From Helicobacteraceae bacterium (GTDB taxonomy: Bacteria > Campylobacterota > Campylobacteria > Campylobacterales > SZUA-545), in NCBI GenBank assembly GCA_031258155.1, contig JAIRNH010000026.1:1-44723 (forward strand): a DNA stretch of 44,723 nucleotides. The letters run 5' to 3'. Shown one piece after another: positions 8,981 through 20,463 of the stretch (within the stretch, counting starts at the first letter, position 1; each line of letters opens with the position of its first letter). The notes under the pieces are model-generated. The model searched no databases, was not told the DNA's origin, and worked only from the letters and a program-made list of their open reading frames with translations. Position numbers and translations under genes: made by a program.

Positions 8981-9732
8981 TATTTCTCCTCCCTAACCTG
9001 AAAGTCGATGTTTATCGTCAGAGCCCTTGGCGGCGGCTCCAATTTAGATTGACGAGCCTGCTCCAAAGCCGCTATCAACCTATCTCTAAAGAACGGATCG
9101 TCCGGCGCGCCTACTATACGATAGGTAAAATCGCCGCCTCGATCTACGCGCAACTCAATTCTCGCGATCTTACCCAAATCGCTATTTCTTATCTGCCACG
9201 CGTTATATATCCGTTTATACAGCTCTTTGTAGTATTGCGCCTCAAGCGGCTTTTGCGCGGCGACCTCTCGTTGCGCGGATCTAGCGGAGTTAATCGCGCT
9301 AAAGGCGGAAAGCTCCGGTCTGTTAGTCTTTGTCTGCGTTCCGTCTTTATCTAAATCGTCAAGACTAAAATTTGGCAAAGCTACTCTGCCCGCGTTAGCC
9401 GTAGGATTTGGCGGCAACAAATCCTCCGGTTTGACAGTGGCGTTAGAATCGCCAAACAGCTCCTTAATAGCGTCGGCTACGCTTTTTTCCTGAGCGACGG
9501 ACGCGTCGTAAGGCATTTCGATCTCCTCAATCAACTCGATCGATTGCGACGTTAAGGACTTCAACCATTCCTCGTCTATCTCAAAATCTTCCATAAGTTC
9601 GGCGGGAGAAAAAGAGATAACGGGAACGCGGTAGAGCATAAAAGTCATCAAAGCCGCAAAAAAAACCGAGCAGAACGCGACGGAGATTGTTCCGCTTAAA
9701 CAAAACCAGCCCGCATGGCTATTGCTATCCAT
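8980..9732 (-). CDS. tolA: TolA/TonB-like energy transducer of the Tol system
   Basis: Links the TolQ/TolR proton motor to TolB/Pal across the periplasm. The 250 residues show a single N-terminal membrane helix (about 13-38), an extended acidic and charged linker (about 45-160) and a TonB/TolA C-terminal domain (about 165-250) with YYKELYKRIYNAWQIRNSD and a closing TINIDFQV strand. It is shorter than E. coli TolA because the long helical domain is reduced, which is common outside Gammaproteobacteria. It overlaps tolR by eight bases. Whether to call it TolA or TonB rests on its position in front of tolB-pal. Confidence 0.85.
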   Translation of the reverse strand: MDSNSHAGWFCLSGTISVAFCSVFFAALMTFMLYRVPVISFSPAELMEDFEIDEEWLKSLTSQSIELIEEIEMPYDASVAQEKSVADAIKELFGDSNATVKPEDLLPPNPTANAGRVALPNFSLDDLDKDGTQTKTNRPELSAFSAINSARSAQREVAAQKPLEAQYYKELYKRIYNAWQIRNSDLGKIARIELRVDRGGDFTYRIVGAPDDPFFRDRLIAALEQARQSKLEPPPRALTINIDFQVREEK

Positions 9733-10114
9733 CAGTTATCAGCGCGATCTGCGTAAATCTCGCCGCTTTTACGCTTTTAAGAATATAGATAATCTCTTTG
9801 TAGTTCAGATCGCCGTCAGCGGCGATCAGTATTTTGTGGTTGCGATCGGGAAATTGATTGGCATATAGCACAAAACTGTCGGGAAAGGAGTCGTATTCAA
9901 ACTTCTGCTTGCCCACCCACACGTCTTTTTTCGCGTCGATACGAATAACGATCGAGGCGGTTTCGCCGATCGGCGTCTGCTTGCTGCCTTTTGGCAACGC
10001 GATGCGTTCCTCAAAAAGCAACATGGGCATAGTCAGCATCAAGATTGCCACTAACACCAACATTACGTCCACAAGAGGCGTAATGTTTATCTCAGGTTTT
10101 TCTTCCCAGTCCAT
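9725..10114 (-). CDS. tolR: TolR/ExbD-family proton-motor subunit
   Basis: Inner-membrane subunit of the Tol motor with one transmembrane helix and a periplasmic domain. The 129-residue sequence starts MDWEEKPEINITPLVDVMLV, the classic ExbD/TolR entry (xINITPLVDVxLVLLxxFMxT), and includes the conserved membrane Asp of the proton path (LVDVML). The C-terminal domain contains DGDLNYKEIIYILKS. It sits between tolQ (2 bases upstream) and tolA (8-base overlap), so the Tol assignment is preferred to ExbD. Confidence 0.92.
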   Translation of the reverse strand: MDWEEKPEINITPLVDVMLVLVAILMLTMPMLLFEERIALPKGSKQTPIGETASIVIRIDAKKDVWVGKQKFEYDSFPDSFVLYANQFPDRNHKILIAADGDLNYKEIIYILKSVKAARFTQIALITDG

Positions 10115-10116
10115 AA

Positions 10117-10659
10117 TTAAGAGCGCGAGACCAAAATGTCTATTTGGACTTTGATTGCGTTCGTTACTTCGTATGCCTTGCGTTTAAGCAACAAATGCGT
10201 CCAATACGCCGGTATCGCTACGATAATCCCCATCGCGGTGATAACCAGCGCTTCGCTAATAGCGGGCGCGACAATCGAGAGCGTTACCCCCTCTTTGAAA
10301 CCCGCGAAAGCCTGCAAAATACTTACGATCGTTCCAAAAAGCCCCACAAACGGCGCGGTCGAAGCCACCGCCGAAAGCGGCGTAAGCAACGAGGTGGCGT
10401 CTTTCGTCGCCGATTCGTATGCCGCTTTCATCAGTTGCGGACCGAAACTCTGACGCGAGCATGGAAACAACGAAGAGTCGAAATTAGGTCTTTCCGCGCC
10501 GCTAAGCAAAGCCTGCATCGAGCTGTTCTCGCGTTTAAGCCAGCCTCTTAGAACAAAATAGCGATACAGAAAAACCCAAACCACTATTATCGAATACAAA
10601 AACAGCCAAGCGGCGACGATTATGGCGACCGTTCCGGCGGAATCAAACCAAGCGAGCAA
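10117..10659 (-). CDS. tolQ: TolQ/ExbB-family proton channel protein
   Basis: Polytopic motor subunit; with TolR it converts proton flow into movement of TolA. The 180 residues have a first membrane helix at about 8-32 and two more near 105-130 and 138-165, with family motifs STAPFVGLFGTIVSILQAF and AISEALVITAMGIIVAIPAYW. The first codon is TTG, supported by AAGGAG at proper spacing. It lies 14 bases after atpC and probably belongs to the same transcript. Confidence 0.92.
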   Translation of the reverse strand: MLAWFDSAGTVAIIVAAWLFLYSIIVVWVFLYRYFVLRGWLKRENSSMQALLSGAERPNFDSSLFPCSRQSFGPQLMKAAYESATKDATSLLTPLSAVASTAPFVGLFGTIVSILQAFAGFKEGVTLSIVAPAISEALVITAMGIIVAIPAYWTHLLLKRKAYEVTNAIKVQIDILVSRS

Positions 10660-10673
10660 TTTTCACTCCTTAA

Positions 10674-11066
10674 TTATAGTTGAGAGCGCGCCGAAGTCTC
10701 AATTTTGGACTCGACCGCCGATAAAAGCAAGCGCGAATCATGCGCCTCGCGCAAAAGTTGTTTAGCCGCGTCCAGCGCTTTGGCGACTTCGCTTTCGTTT
10801 TCGCCCATAATCGGCACCGCGCCGTCCACCAACACAATCATGTTATCCGCGGCGATCTCGGCGTAGCCGGCGTTGATTGCGACGCTCTCTACGCTATCGT
10901 CCTCTTTCTGTATGTCGATCACGCCCGCCGCAAGCAACGAGACAAGCGAGGCGTGATGCGGCAGAACGCCAAACTCGCCGTCGGCGCCGGGCAGAGTTAC
11001 GCTTTTAACGTTTCCTGCGAAAACCTTGCCTAACGGCGTGATTACTTCAAGATGTAAAACGCCCAT
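10674..11066 (-). CDS. atpC: ATP synthase F1 epsilon subunit
   Basis: Central-stalk subunit that couples rotation and inhibits ATP hydrolysis. The N-terminal beta-sandwich is clear: MGVLHLEVITPLGKVFAGNV, LPGADGEFGVLPHHASLVSLL and INAGYAEIAADNMIVLVDGA. The C-terminal helical part (about 88-130) is present. At 130 residues it has normal length. It is the last gene of the atp series, and Tol genes follow at once. Confidence 0.95.
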   Translation of the reverse strand: MGVLHLEVITPLGKVFAGNVKSVTLPGADGEFGVLPHHASLVSLLAAGVIDIQKEDDSVESVAINAGYAEIAADNMIVLVDGAVPIMGENESEVAKALDAAKQLLREAHDSRLLLSAVESKIETSARSQL

Positions 11067-11077
11067 CGCGTCTCCTT

Positions 11078-13391
<2,314 letters not shown>

Positions 13392-13400
13392 ATCTTAACC

Positions 13401-14912
13401 CTAATTCGCGTTAAATACGCTTAGGAAATCCTCCAAAGCCTTTTTTAGTTCCGCTTCGGCGTCCTTATCAAGCTGCTTTTTGGAGCGAATGCTCTCTAGA
13501 ATATGCGGATATTTCGCTTCTAAGAACGGATAGAGTTCCGACTCAAAACGACCGACCGCGCTAACGGGAACGTTGTCTAAATAGCCCCTAGAGGCGGCGA
13601 AGATAACCGCGACCTGCTTTTCTACCGCGAGCGGCGAATAGGGCGGCTGTTTAAGCGCCTCGACCATCTTTTGCCCGCGCTCTAGCTGTTTGCGGCTCAC
13701 CTCGTCAAGATCGCTGGCAAATTGGCTAAAGGCTTGTAGCTCTCTAAACTGCGCCAAATCGCCTTTAAGCGATCCCGCGACCTGCTTCATCGCCTTGACT
13801 TGAGCCGCGCCGCCGACGCGCGAAACGGAAATACCTACGTTAATGGCGGGTCTAACGCCGGAGTTAAACAGATCGGTTTCTAGGAATATCTGTCCGTCCG
13901 TGATAGAGATAACGTTCGTTGGGATATACGCCGAAACGTCGCCCGCCTGCGTTTCCACGATCGGAAGCGCCGTTAAACTCCCCGCCCCTTTCGCGTCGCT
14001 CATCTTCGCGGAGCGTTCCAAGAGACGCGAATGCAGATAGAACACGTCGCCGGGATACGCTTCGCGTCCGGGAGGGCGGCGCAATAGTAGCGACATCTCG
14101 CGATAGGCGACGGCGTGTTTAGATAGATCGTCGTAGATAATCAGCGCGTGGCGCGAACTATCGCGGAAATACTCGCCCATCGTAACGCCCGCGTATGGCG
14201 CGAGATACTGCATAGCCGCCGATTCGCTCGCCGCCGCGCTTACGATAATCGCGTAATCCATAGCGCCGTGTTCTTCCAGCCTACGGACGACTTGAGCCAC
14301 CGTGCTTTGTTTTTGACCAATAGCGACATAGATACAGACGACGTCCTGCCCCTTCTGGCTGATAATCGTATCCACCGCGACCGTCGTTTTACCCGTCTGG
14401 CGATCGCCGATAATTAGCTCGCGCTGTCCGCGACCGATCGGCACAAGCGCGTCGATCGCCTTAATACCCGTTTGCAACGGCTCGTGAACAGACTTCCTCG
14501 CCATAATACCGGGCGCTTTCTCCTCTACGAAACGTATTTTCGCCGCCTCGATCGGACCTTTACCGTCGATTGGCTCTCCCAGCGCATTGACCACGCGACC
14601 GATCATACCGTCGCCGACGGGAGCCGATAGCAGTTTGCCCGTGCGTTTAACCGCCGTTCCCTCTACAATCGCCGTCGCCTTGCCAAGCACGACGACGCCC
14701 ACGCTGTCCTCGTCGAGGTTTAGCGCGAGACCTTTTTCGCCGCCCTCAAACTCGACGATCTCTTCCGCCATAATATTTTTTAGCCCGTAAACCCTTGCGA
14801 TGCCGTCGGCAATCGATACGACTTTGCCGACCTCTTGAATATCGAGTTTCAGTTCAAAGTTTTCGATTCGATCGCGAATGATCGCGCTAATCTCTTCCGT
14901 TTTAAGCGCCAC
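13401..14912 (-). CDS. atpA: ATP synthase F1 alpha subunit
   Basis: Regulatory nucleotide-binding subunit, 503 residues. It carries the P-loop GDRQTGKT, the [17 protein letters not shown] segment, [20 protein letters not shown] (Walker B) and [25 protein letters not shown]. The first codon is GTG with AAAGGGG at proper distance. The complement F1 alpha, beta, gamma, delta, epsilon is complete in this window. Confidence 0.98.
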   Translation of the reverse strand: MALKTEEISAIIRDRIENFELKLDIQEVGKVVSIADGIARVYGLKNIMAEEIVEFEGGEKGLALNLDEDSVGVVVLGKATAIVEGTAVKRTGKLLSAPVGDGMIGRVVNALGEPIDGKGPIEAAKIRFVEEKAPGIMARKSVHEPLQTGIKAIDALVPIGRGQRELIIGDRQTGKTTVAVDTIISQKGQDVVCIYVAIGQKQSTVAQVVRRLEEHGAMDYAIIVSAAASESAAMQYLAPYAGVTMGEYFRDSSRHALIIYDDLSKHAVAYREMSLLLRRPPGREAYPGDVFYLHSRLLERSAKMSDAKGAGSLTALPIVETQAGDVSAYIPTNVISITDGQIFLETDLFNSGVRPAINVGISVSRVGGAAQVKAMKQVAGSLKGDLAQFRELQAFSQFASDLDEVSRKQLERGQKMVEALKQPPYSPLAVEKQVAVIFAASRGYLDNVPVSAVGRFESELYPFLEAKYPHILESIRSKKQLDKDAEAELKKALEDFLSVFNAN

Positions 14913-14938
14913 AATTACCCCTTTCTTAGTATTGTTGA

Positions 14939-15538
14939 TTATAGTCCGCGCAGAATATGCCCCAAAATCTGGGAGCTAATTCGCGTTTTTGAAAAATCGA
15001 CCTCTACGCCGAGATCGTCGATCGCCGCCCTTACTCCGTCGTATCGGCGGTTAGACTGCGTTAGTTTGATCTCCGCGCCAAGCCGTTTGGTTAGAGATTT
15101 AGCTAGAGCGTCTAACTTCGCCTTGTCGATCGGAGTTTGCGCGTCCACGATCCCCTCGTAAGACGAACGTTTGCCCGCAAGCGCGATCTTAACCTCTTTA
15201 ACGATATGCGGCAAAGCGCATAAACGATTTTTTTCGGCAAGCAGGGCGATTAGATTGCTCAGCTTAGTTAAGGACGGCGAAACGCTCGCCTCTTGCTTGC
15301 TCGTTTTTTGCGAGCCGCTATTTGATTCGCGTCTTGGCGCGGCGCCAAACGCCGAGACGATCGCGTTTACTTTCTCGGCGTTTGGCATAAGAGGAGATTT
15401 AATCTTCTCCGTAAATTTTTTGTTTGAAAATAGCGAAGCGACGGCGTCTAGGGACGATAAAATCTCGGCAAGCTCCTTTTCTTTCGCGGCGGCGACCAGC
15501 GCGGCGGCGTATCGCTTCGCGGCTAGTTTATCGTTCAT
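14939..15538 (-). CDS. atpH: ATP synthase F1 delta subunit
   Basis: Peripheral-stalk connector between F1 and the b subunits. I place the start at the ATG giving [20 protein letters not shown] (199 residues), because it is the conserved beginning and lies one base after the atpF stop; a start ten codons further upstream would run into atpF. The C-terminal part contains [20 protein letters not shown] and [17 protein letters not shown]. The protein is a little longer than usual because of a polar insert at about residues 72-88. Confidence 0.9.
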   Translation of the reverse strand: MNDKLAAKRYAAALVAAAKEKELAEILSSLDAVASLFSNKKFTEKIKSPLMPNAEKVNAIVSAFGAAPRRESNSGSQKTSKQEASVSPSLTKLSNLIALLAEKNRLCALPHIVKEVKIALAGKRSSYEGIVDAQTPIDKAKLDALAKSLTKRLGAEIKLTQSNRRYDGVRAAIDDLGVEVDFSKTRISSQILGHILRGL

Positions 15539-15539
15539 A

Positions 15540-16040
15540 TTAAAGCGCTCGCTTTCTAAGGTTTTCAACTATCGCGTCTTGATCGTTTAAAATATCGTCG
15601 GCGCTTAATATCTCGCCCATCGTGGCGGCGACGACGGCGCGAACCATTTTATTCTCCGCCACGATTTTGCTTTCGTCTTTAAGTTTATGAAGTATTTTTA
15701 TCTCCTCGTCCGTTTTGACGGCTACGCGATCCGAGATAGCTATCGCCTCGTCGTTGGCGAATTTAATAATCGACTCGGCGTTGGCTTTCGCCTCCTCTAA
15801 AGCCAGCGCGGCTTTTTCGCGGCTTGATCGCGCCTCTTTGGCTTTATCTTGCGCTTTTTCAAACGCCAACACGATCGATCGCGTTCGATCGCCAAAAAAC
15901 TTTTTAATAAAACCGGCGAACAGATAGTAAACCAAGCCGGCGAAAACGACGAAGTTAATCGTCCGCCATACAATGTCCAGCTCCGCCTCGCTCGCAAAAG
16001 CGGCGGCGGCGGCAAAAATAAACAGTGCAAAAACTTTCAC
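15540..16040 (-). CDS. atpF: ATP synthase Fo b subunit
   Basis: Peripheral stalk. The 166 residues begin with a hydrophobic segment that looks like a signal peptide (MKVFALFIFAAAAAFASEAEL), then a membrane helix (IVWRTINFVVFAGLVYYLFAGFIKKFF) and a long charged coiled coil. The extra N-terminal segment before the anchor fits b subunits of Campylobacterota as I know them. The GTG start is supported by a GGGGG-type Shine-Dalgarno. It is paired with the shorter b' gene directly upstream. Confidence 0.9.
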   Translation of the reverse strand: MKVFALFIFAAAAAFASEAELDIVWRTINFVVFAGLVYYLFAGFIKKFFGDRTRSIVLAFEKAQDKAKEARSSREKAALALEEAKANAESIIKFANDEAIAISDRVAVKTDEEIKILHKLKDESKIVAENKMVRAVVAATMGEILSADDILNDQDAIVENLRKRAL

Positions 16041-16050
16041 CGATCCCCCT

Positions 16051-16473
16051 TTACGCCGCTATAAACTTGGTTTTGATTCGTTCTTTAAAGAGCGGCGCCT
16101 CGCCAAGCAACGCGCTTTTTAGGTTGGTTTCGTCCGTTTGCAACGTTTTTTCAAACTCGGCAAGCTCTTTTACGATTTTCTCGCGCTCGCCGTTTAGCCG
16201 TTCTTCGGCTTGAAGTTTGGCTTTCATAAGCGCTTCCTCTTTGATCTTTCCCGCTTCTTTCTTCGCCGTCAAAAGCGTCTCTTCGGCTTGCGTTTTCAAT
16301 GCGAGAGCCTCCGCCGTATCGTCTTCCGCGCCGCCCTGCTCGTTTTGCAGATGCGCCTTTCTAGCTTCAATATGAGACAGCAACGGCTGAAAGAGCGTCG
16401 CGTTCAAAAAAACGAGCAAAGTTATAAAGAGCGCGAAAAATCCTCCCATTAGAATCGCGTTAAATTCAATCAT
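16051..16473 (-). CDS. atpF': ATP synthase Fo b' subunit
   Basis: Second, diverged b-type stalk subunit (140 residues). A single membrane helix (MGGFFALFITLLVFLNATLF, about 10-29) is followed by a coiled coil rich in Ala, Glu and Lys (e.g. LKTQAEETLLTAKKEAGKIKE). Occurrence of b and b' together is known in photosynthetic bacteria and Campylobacterota, where the stalk is a heterodimer. It opens the atp part of the cluster, 72 bases after parB. The Fo genes for a and c (atpB, atpE) are not in the window. Confidence 0.88.
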   Translation of the reverse strand: MIEFNAILMGGFFALFITLLVFLNATLFQPLLSHIEARKAHLQNEQGGAEDDTAEALALKTQAEETLLTAKKEAGKIKEEALMKAKLQAEERLNGEREKIVKELAEFEKTLQTDETNLKSALLGEAPLFKERIKTKFIAA

Positions 16474-16545
16474 TTATCACCTCTTACCGAATATCTAATG
16501 CTAACACAGCAAAACTAAGCGACCAAAAAAACGGTCATAAACCGG

Positions 16546-17400
16546 TTACTTTTCAATAAGCCGCGCGAAACGATCGCGCCCCTCTTGAGCGTCGAACGAA
16601 ACGATCAGGCTGTTTTTTTTGCTCCGCGCCTCGAACCCCCGCGCTTTAAGGTTCGCGATCAGATCGCTAAGATCCAAACGCGGCGCGGAGCTTTTTGATT
16701 TCGGCGCGGCGCTTTGATTTTCGCGTTTGATCGATTGAAGCAATCTCTCCGTTTCGCGGACGCTGAGCTTTTGGTTGACTATGCTATCAACCAGCTTGCG
16801 CTCCTCGCGCTCGCTTAAACCCACCAGCGCCCTCGCGTGTCCGTAGCTAATTTTTTCGCTTCTGATCGCCTCTTTTGCGTAATCGCCAAGCTGTAACAGA
16901 CGCAACATATTGGTTATATAAACGCGGCTTTTGCCTATTAGCTCCGCTAACGTCTCATGCGTCAAGCTATGTTCGCCAATCAACTCGTTGAACGACTCGG
17001 CAAGTTCCAGCGGGTTAAGGTCTTGACGCTGAATATTTTCAATTAAGGCAAGCTCGCGTAGTTTGGAGTAGTTAATATCGGCGACGATAGCGCGTATGGC
17101 GGTTAGCCCCGCTAATTTGGAGGCTCTTAAACGCCGCTCTCCGGCGATCATAACAAACTTGCCGTTTCTTTCAAAAACGACGATCGGTTGTAAAAGCCCG
17201 TGCTGTTTTATGGAGGCGGACAGATCGGCTAACGCCTCGTCGTCAAAACGTTTTCTTGGTTGAAACGGGTTTGGCTCGATCTCGTCTATATCTAAGATTA
17301 GTATTGCTTCGGTATTGCCGCGAATATCCGCCGCATACGCCTCTTCGACTTCGCCTAAGATCGCGCCAATTCCGCGCCCTAAAGTAGCCCGCTTAGCCAA
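16546..17400 (-). CDS. parB: Chromosome-partitioning protein ParB
   Basis: CTP-dependent clamp that loads at parS sites near the origin. The 284 residues contain the ParB N-terminal domain (IEPNPFQPRKRFDDEALADL; GERRLRASKLAGL) with the CTP-binding region, then the helix-turn-helix domain (LTHETLAELIGKSRVYITNMLRLLQL; ISYGHARALVGL) and a C-terminal dimerisation region. The start appears to be TTG within the last codons of parA, giving an eight-base overlap. I found no complete parS palindrome in the window. Confidence 0.95.
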   Translation of the reverse strand: MAKRATLGRGIGAILGEVEEAYAADIRGNTEAILILDIDEIEPNPFQPRKRFDDEALADLSASIKQHGLLQPIVVFERNGKFVMIAGERRLRASKLAGLTAIRAIVADINYSKLRELALIENIQRQDLNPLELAESFNELIGEHSLTHETLAELIGKSRVYITNMLRLLQLGDYAKEAIRSEKISYGHARALVGLSEREERKLVDSIVNQKLSVRETERLLQSIKRENQSAAPKSKSSAPRLDLSDLIANLKARGFEARSKKNSLIVSFDAQEGRDRFARLIEK

Positions 17401-18199
17401 CTCTCGCCCCTAAGATCGCGCCGGCTAGATTCTGATACGCCGACGATCCGACGGATTTTACGTCGTAAAGAATCACGGGCTTGCCAAAGCTAGGCGATTC
17501 GGCAAGTTTGACGTTACGCGGGATATAGATGTAATTCTCGCCCTCCTCGTCCTCGCTAAAAGCGGGGAAAAGTTGCGTAGGATAATGCTCTTTAAGCTCG
17601 CTGAATACCTGCTTGGACAGATTGTTGTTGGAGCTATACATCGTAGGCAGAAACCCGCGGACGCGCAAAGAGGGATTGATCGTTTTTTTAATCATCTTCA
17701 CCGTGTTAAACAGTTGCGCCAAACCTTCCATCGCAAAGTATTCGCACTGAATAGGAATGATCACGCTGTCCGCCGCGCACAAAGCGTTTATCGTGATCAG
17801 CCCAAGCGTCGGCGGCGTGTCGATAATCAGATAGTCGTAATCGGCGCGCGCCGGTTTGATCTTCTCTTTGAGCGCCAACTCTTTTTGCCCGTATTCTTTG
17901 GAATACAGCTCCTTTTCAAGCCCCACCAAACCGATATTTGACGGAGCGAGATCGAGGTTGTTTAGCTGCGTTTTGAGGATAATATCCCGCAACTCTTTCG
18001 CGCCGCGCAACACGTGGTAAATATTATATTCGTAGGCGTTTCTACGAAATCCGTAGTGGCTTGTGGCGTTGGCTTGCGGATCGGCGTCGATCAGCAATAC
18101 CCTCTTTTCCGCTACCGCGAGAGACGCGGCTAGATTGACGGCGGTTGTGGTTTTGCCCACTCCGCCCTTTTGGTTGGCTATAGCTATTACTTCGCTCAT
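17393..18199 (-). CDS. parA: Chromosome-partitioning ATPase ParA/Soj
   Basis: Deviant Walker-type ATPase that moves ParB-bound origins. The 268 residues begin MSEVIAIANQKGGVGKTTTAVNLAASLA with the deviant P-loop (KGGVGKTT, including the signature Lys). Further motifs are LLIDADPQANAT and YLIIDTPPTLGLITINAL. It overlaps birA by four bases (ATGA) and parB by eight, so all three are co-translated. Confidence 0.97.
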   Translation of the reverse strand: MSEVIAIANQKGGVGKTTTAVNLAASLAVAEKRVLLIDADPQANATSHYGFRRNAYEYNIYHVLRGAKELRDIILKTQLNNLDLAPSNIGLVGLEKELYSKEYGQKELALKEKIKPARADYDYLIIDTPPTLGLITINALCAADSVIIPIQCEYFAMEGLAQLFNTVKMIKKTINPSLRVRGFLPTMYSSNNNLSKQVFSELKEHYPTQLFPAFSEDEEGENYIYIPRNVKLAESPSFGKPVILYDVKSVGSSAYQNLAGAILGARVG

Positions 18200-18831
18200 C
18201 GCTGGCTAAATACCCTTTCTTCCCCGACGCGAACCGATCCGTCGGCTTCTAACGCCGCGTCTTTAAGAGAAAAGACTCCCTTATCCAAATGGACTTGGTA
18301 GGCGCGACTGAGCGGATATTCTAGCTTGTATCCGCTAAAAACATCGTCCCATTTTGGAGCGCATTGCGCTTCTTGCAGAAATTTTTTGAGAGCCTCTCGC
18401 GGGTCAAAAACCGCGTCGATCGCCCCGAAAGCCTTGCTAGGGGCGATAAAGTTCAGTCCTACGCCGCATACGATCGCCTCTCCAAAACGTTTCGTGATCG
18501 CGCCGCCGATCTTTTTATCGTCCAGATAGAGATCGTTAGGCCATTTGAGCCATACTAGCGATCCGTAAGAGGCGAGCGTCTTTTTGAATAGATACCCAAA
18601 GTATAACGAGGCGCTTTGAATCGGCAGATCGCTAGGAAGCGCGCTTAGCTTCAAGGCGAAAGAAAACGCCAGATTGCCTTTTAAGCCCTGCCAGCTATTA
18701 CCTCTGCTACCTATGCCGTCGGTCTGATTTAGCGTCCAGACGCATATCGGCGCGTTTAGTCTGCCGTCTTTTAGCGCGTTTTCTAAAAAAAGCTGCGTCG
18801 AGGCTGTCGTTTCAAGATAGCAAATCTCCAA
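18196..18831 (-). CDS. birA: Biotin-[acetyl-CoA-carboxylase] ligase
   Basis: Attaches biotin to the carboxyl carrier protein. At 211 residues it is the monofunctional form without the DNA-binding domain of E. coli BirA. It contains GIGSRGNSWQGLKGNLAFSFAL (biotinyl-AMP loop, variant of GRGRxGRxW) and VWLKWPNDLYLDDKKIGG (the Lys-Trp-Pro-Asn-Asp signature). The first codon is TTG inside the end of fmt, supported by AAGGAGG seven bases upstream. The C-terminal domain is short. Confidence 0.93.
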   Translation of the reverse strand: MEICYLETTASTQLFLENALKDGRLNAPICVWTLNQTDGIGSRGNSWQGLKGNLAFSFALKLSALPSDLPIQSASLYFGYLFKKTLASYGSLVWLKWPNDLYLDDKKIGGAITKRFGEAIVCGVGLNFIAPSKAFGAIDAVFDPREALKKFLQEAQCAPKWDDVFSGYKLEYPLSRAYQVHLDKGVFSLKDAALEADGSVRVGEERVFSQR

Positions 18832-19714
18832 CTTTAAGCCTCCTTCCGTTTAGGTAATCCAACGCGTTCATCGCGTTTTTGCCGCTTGGACGTATTGTTG
18901 ATATTGTTACCGCGCCCTCTTTGCAGGCGATCGTAGCCGCGCCGCTCGCCCTATCGATCGCGACGATTTTTCCCGCCTCGCCGTTTGCGTCGATCGCTTG
19001 TAAATCCAGTAGCTGCAAGCCGCTTTCAACATATATATTTGGCCAACCGTAATACGCCCTAAAAGCGCGCTCGATCTCCCGCGCCGATCGATTGAAGTCG
19101 ATTAGCCCGTCCTCTTTTTTTACCTTTTTTACCAAACTAGCCTCGCACGCGTTTTGCGCGATCGGATTAAGCGCGTCGCCTTGCCTTAAAGCGCCTAGTA
19201 TCAATCTAGCGCCCGTTTTAGCCAGCGCGATCGTTAGCGTCTCCAGATTATGCGCGGCGGTTTTAATAAGCGAAAAACCAAGCGTTTCGCCGCTATCAAG
19301 CTCTTTGCGAATTTGCATTAGCGTAAGCCCCGTCAACGAGTCGCCGTTTAACAGCGCCGCTTGGATCGGCGAGGCGCCGCGATATTTTGGCAACAGCGAA
19401 GCGTGCAGGTTCCAGCACGGAGCGATCGACAAAATTTGATCGCTAATCATCTGCCCGTATGCCGCGACAATTATCAGATTTGGTTTGAGCGATCTAAGAT
19501 CGCCCGCTATATCGTCGAGTCTGCGCGGCTGCGCGATCGCTAGATTACGTTTTAGCGCCGTCTCTTTAACGCTCGGCGCGGTTAGCGTCCGATTTCGACC
19601 CGAAGGCTTATCCTCTTGCGTAACGACAAGCGCGACATTAACGCCGCTATCGACTAACTCCTCTAATATAAGCGCCGCGTATTTGGGCGCGCCCATAAAC
19701 ACTACTCTGCGCAA
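18812..19714 (-). CDS. fmt: Methionyl-tRNA formyltransferase
   Basis: Formylates initiator Met-tRNA with 10-formyl-THF. The 300-residue protein starts (TTG codon) with the RRVVFMGAPKYAALILEEL strand-loop, followed by the catalytic region WNLHASLLPKYRGASPIQAA (Asn-His of the N-H-D triad) and the C-terminal tRNA-binding domain (ERAFRAYYGWPNIYVE). The TTG is preferred to the internal ATG because it restores the first beta strand and has AAGGAA at the right distance. It overlaps birA and proB. Confidence 0.95.
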   Translation of the reverse strand: MRRVVFMGAPKYAALILEELVDSGVNVALVVTQEDKPSGRNRTLTAPSVKETALKRNLAIAQPRRLDDIAGDLRSLKPNLIIVAAYGQMISDQILSIAPCWNLHASLLPKYRGASPIQAALLNGDSLTGLTLMQIRKELDSGETLGFSLIKTAAHNLETLTIALAKTGARLILGALRQGDALNPIAQNACEASLVKKVKKEDGLIDFNRSAREIERAFRAYYGWPNIYVESGLQLLDLQAIDANGEAGKIVAIDRASGAATIACKEGAVTISTIRPSGKNAMNALDYLNGRRLKVGDLLS

Positions 19715-20463
19715 AATAACGTTCCTTTCTCGTAAGCGCCCGTTTTCAGAAAGTTTGCGGCGTGCGTCAGATCGAAGCCGCTGGCTAGAAACATACTCTT
19801 GCCGCGCTTTAGTAAAAAATCCGCCGCTTTCAGCTTGGTTACGATCCCGCCCGTGGCGAACTTATCGGCGGGCGTGGCGCCCTGCTCTAGCGCCTCCTCG
19901 GGAATAAAACCGACTTTCGCGAACATCTTGGCGTTTGGATCGGTTCTCGGATTGCCGTCGTAATAGCCGTCCACGTCCGTTAGCACGATTAGTATGTCCG
20001 CGCCGAAAAAAAACGCCGCTCTAGCCGAAAGCTGATCATTATCGCCTCGCAACAGCTCGTCGATCGCCACCGTGTCGTTTTCGTTGATAATGGGCAAAAT
20101 TTTATGAGCCAAAAGCGTATTAAGCGCGATCTTGGCGTTTTCCGATCGGCTGAAATTGTCGAAATCGTCCTTGGCGATCAGTATCTGCGCGACGTTTATG
20201 CCGCGCGGCTTAAACAGCTCCGCGTATATATTCATCAAAGCTACCTGACCAACCGCCGCCAAAGCCTGCCTTTCCGGAGTTTTCTTGTTCGATAGCGATG
20301 GAACCACGCTATGACCCGCGGCGATCGCGCCGCTTGAAACCAAAATCAACTCGTTGTCGTCGTAAAATTCGCTTAAAAAATTGACGAGCGCGCCTATTCT
20401 CTCGCGCGATAAAACGCCGTCGTCAAACAGCGTAGAGGTTCCGACTTTAACCGCGATTCGCAT
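19702..20463 (-). CDS. proB: Glutamate 5-kinase
   Basis: First step of proline synthesis (glutamate plus ATP to gamma-glutamyl phosphate). I take the ATG giving MRIAVKVGTSTLFDDGVLSR (253 residues), with GGGAGAA upstream; a longer frame to 20502 has no family support. Motifs: VSSGAIAAG, NENDTVA and GDNDQLSARAAFFFGADILIVLTDVDGYY, and the C-terminal GTGGI-type loop as FATGGIVTKLKAADFLLKRG. The PUA domain of the E. coli enzyme is absent, as in other short ProBs. It overlaps obgE by 17 bases. Confidence 0.95.
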   Translation of the reverse strand: MRIAVKVGTSTLFDDGVLSRERIGALVNFLSEFYDDNELILVSSGAIAAGHSVVPSLSNKKTPERQALAAVGQVALMNIYAELFKPRGINVAQILIAKDDFDNFSRSENAKIALNTLLAHKILPIINENDTVAIDELLRGDNDQLSARAAFFFGADILIVLTDVDGYYDGNPRTDPNAKMFAKVGFIPEEALEQGATPADKFATGGIVTKLKAADFLLKRGKSMFLASGFDLTHAANFLKTGAYEKGTLFCAE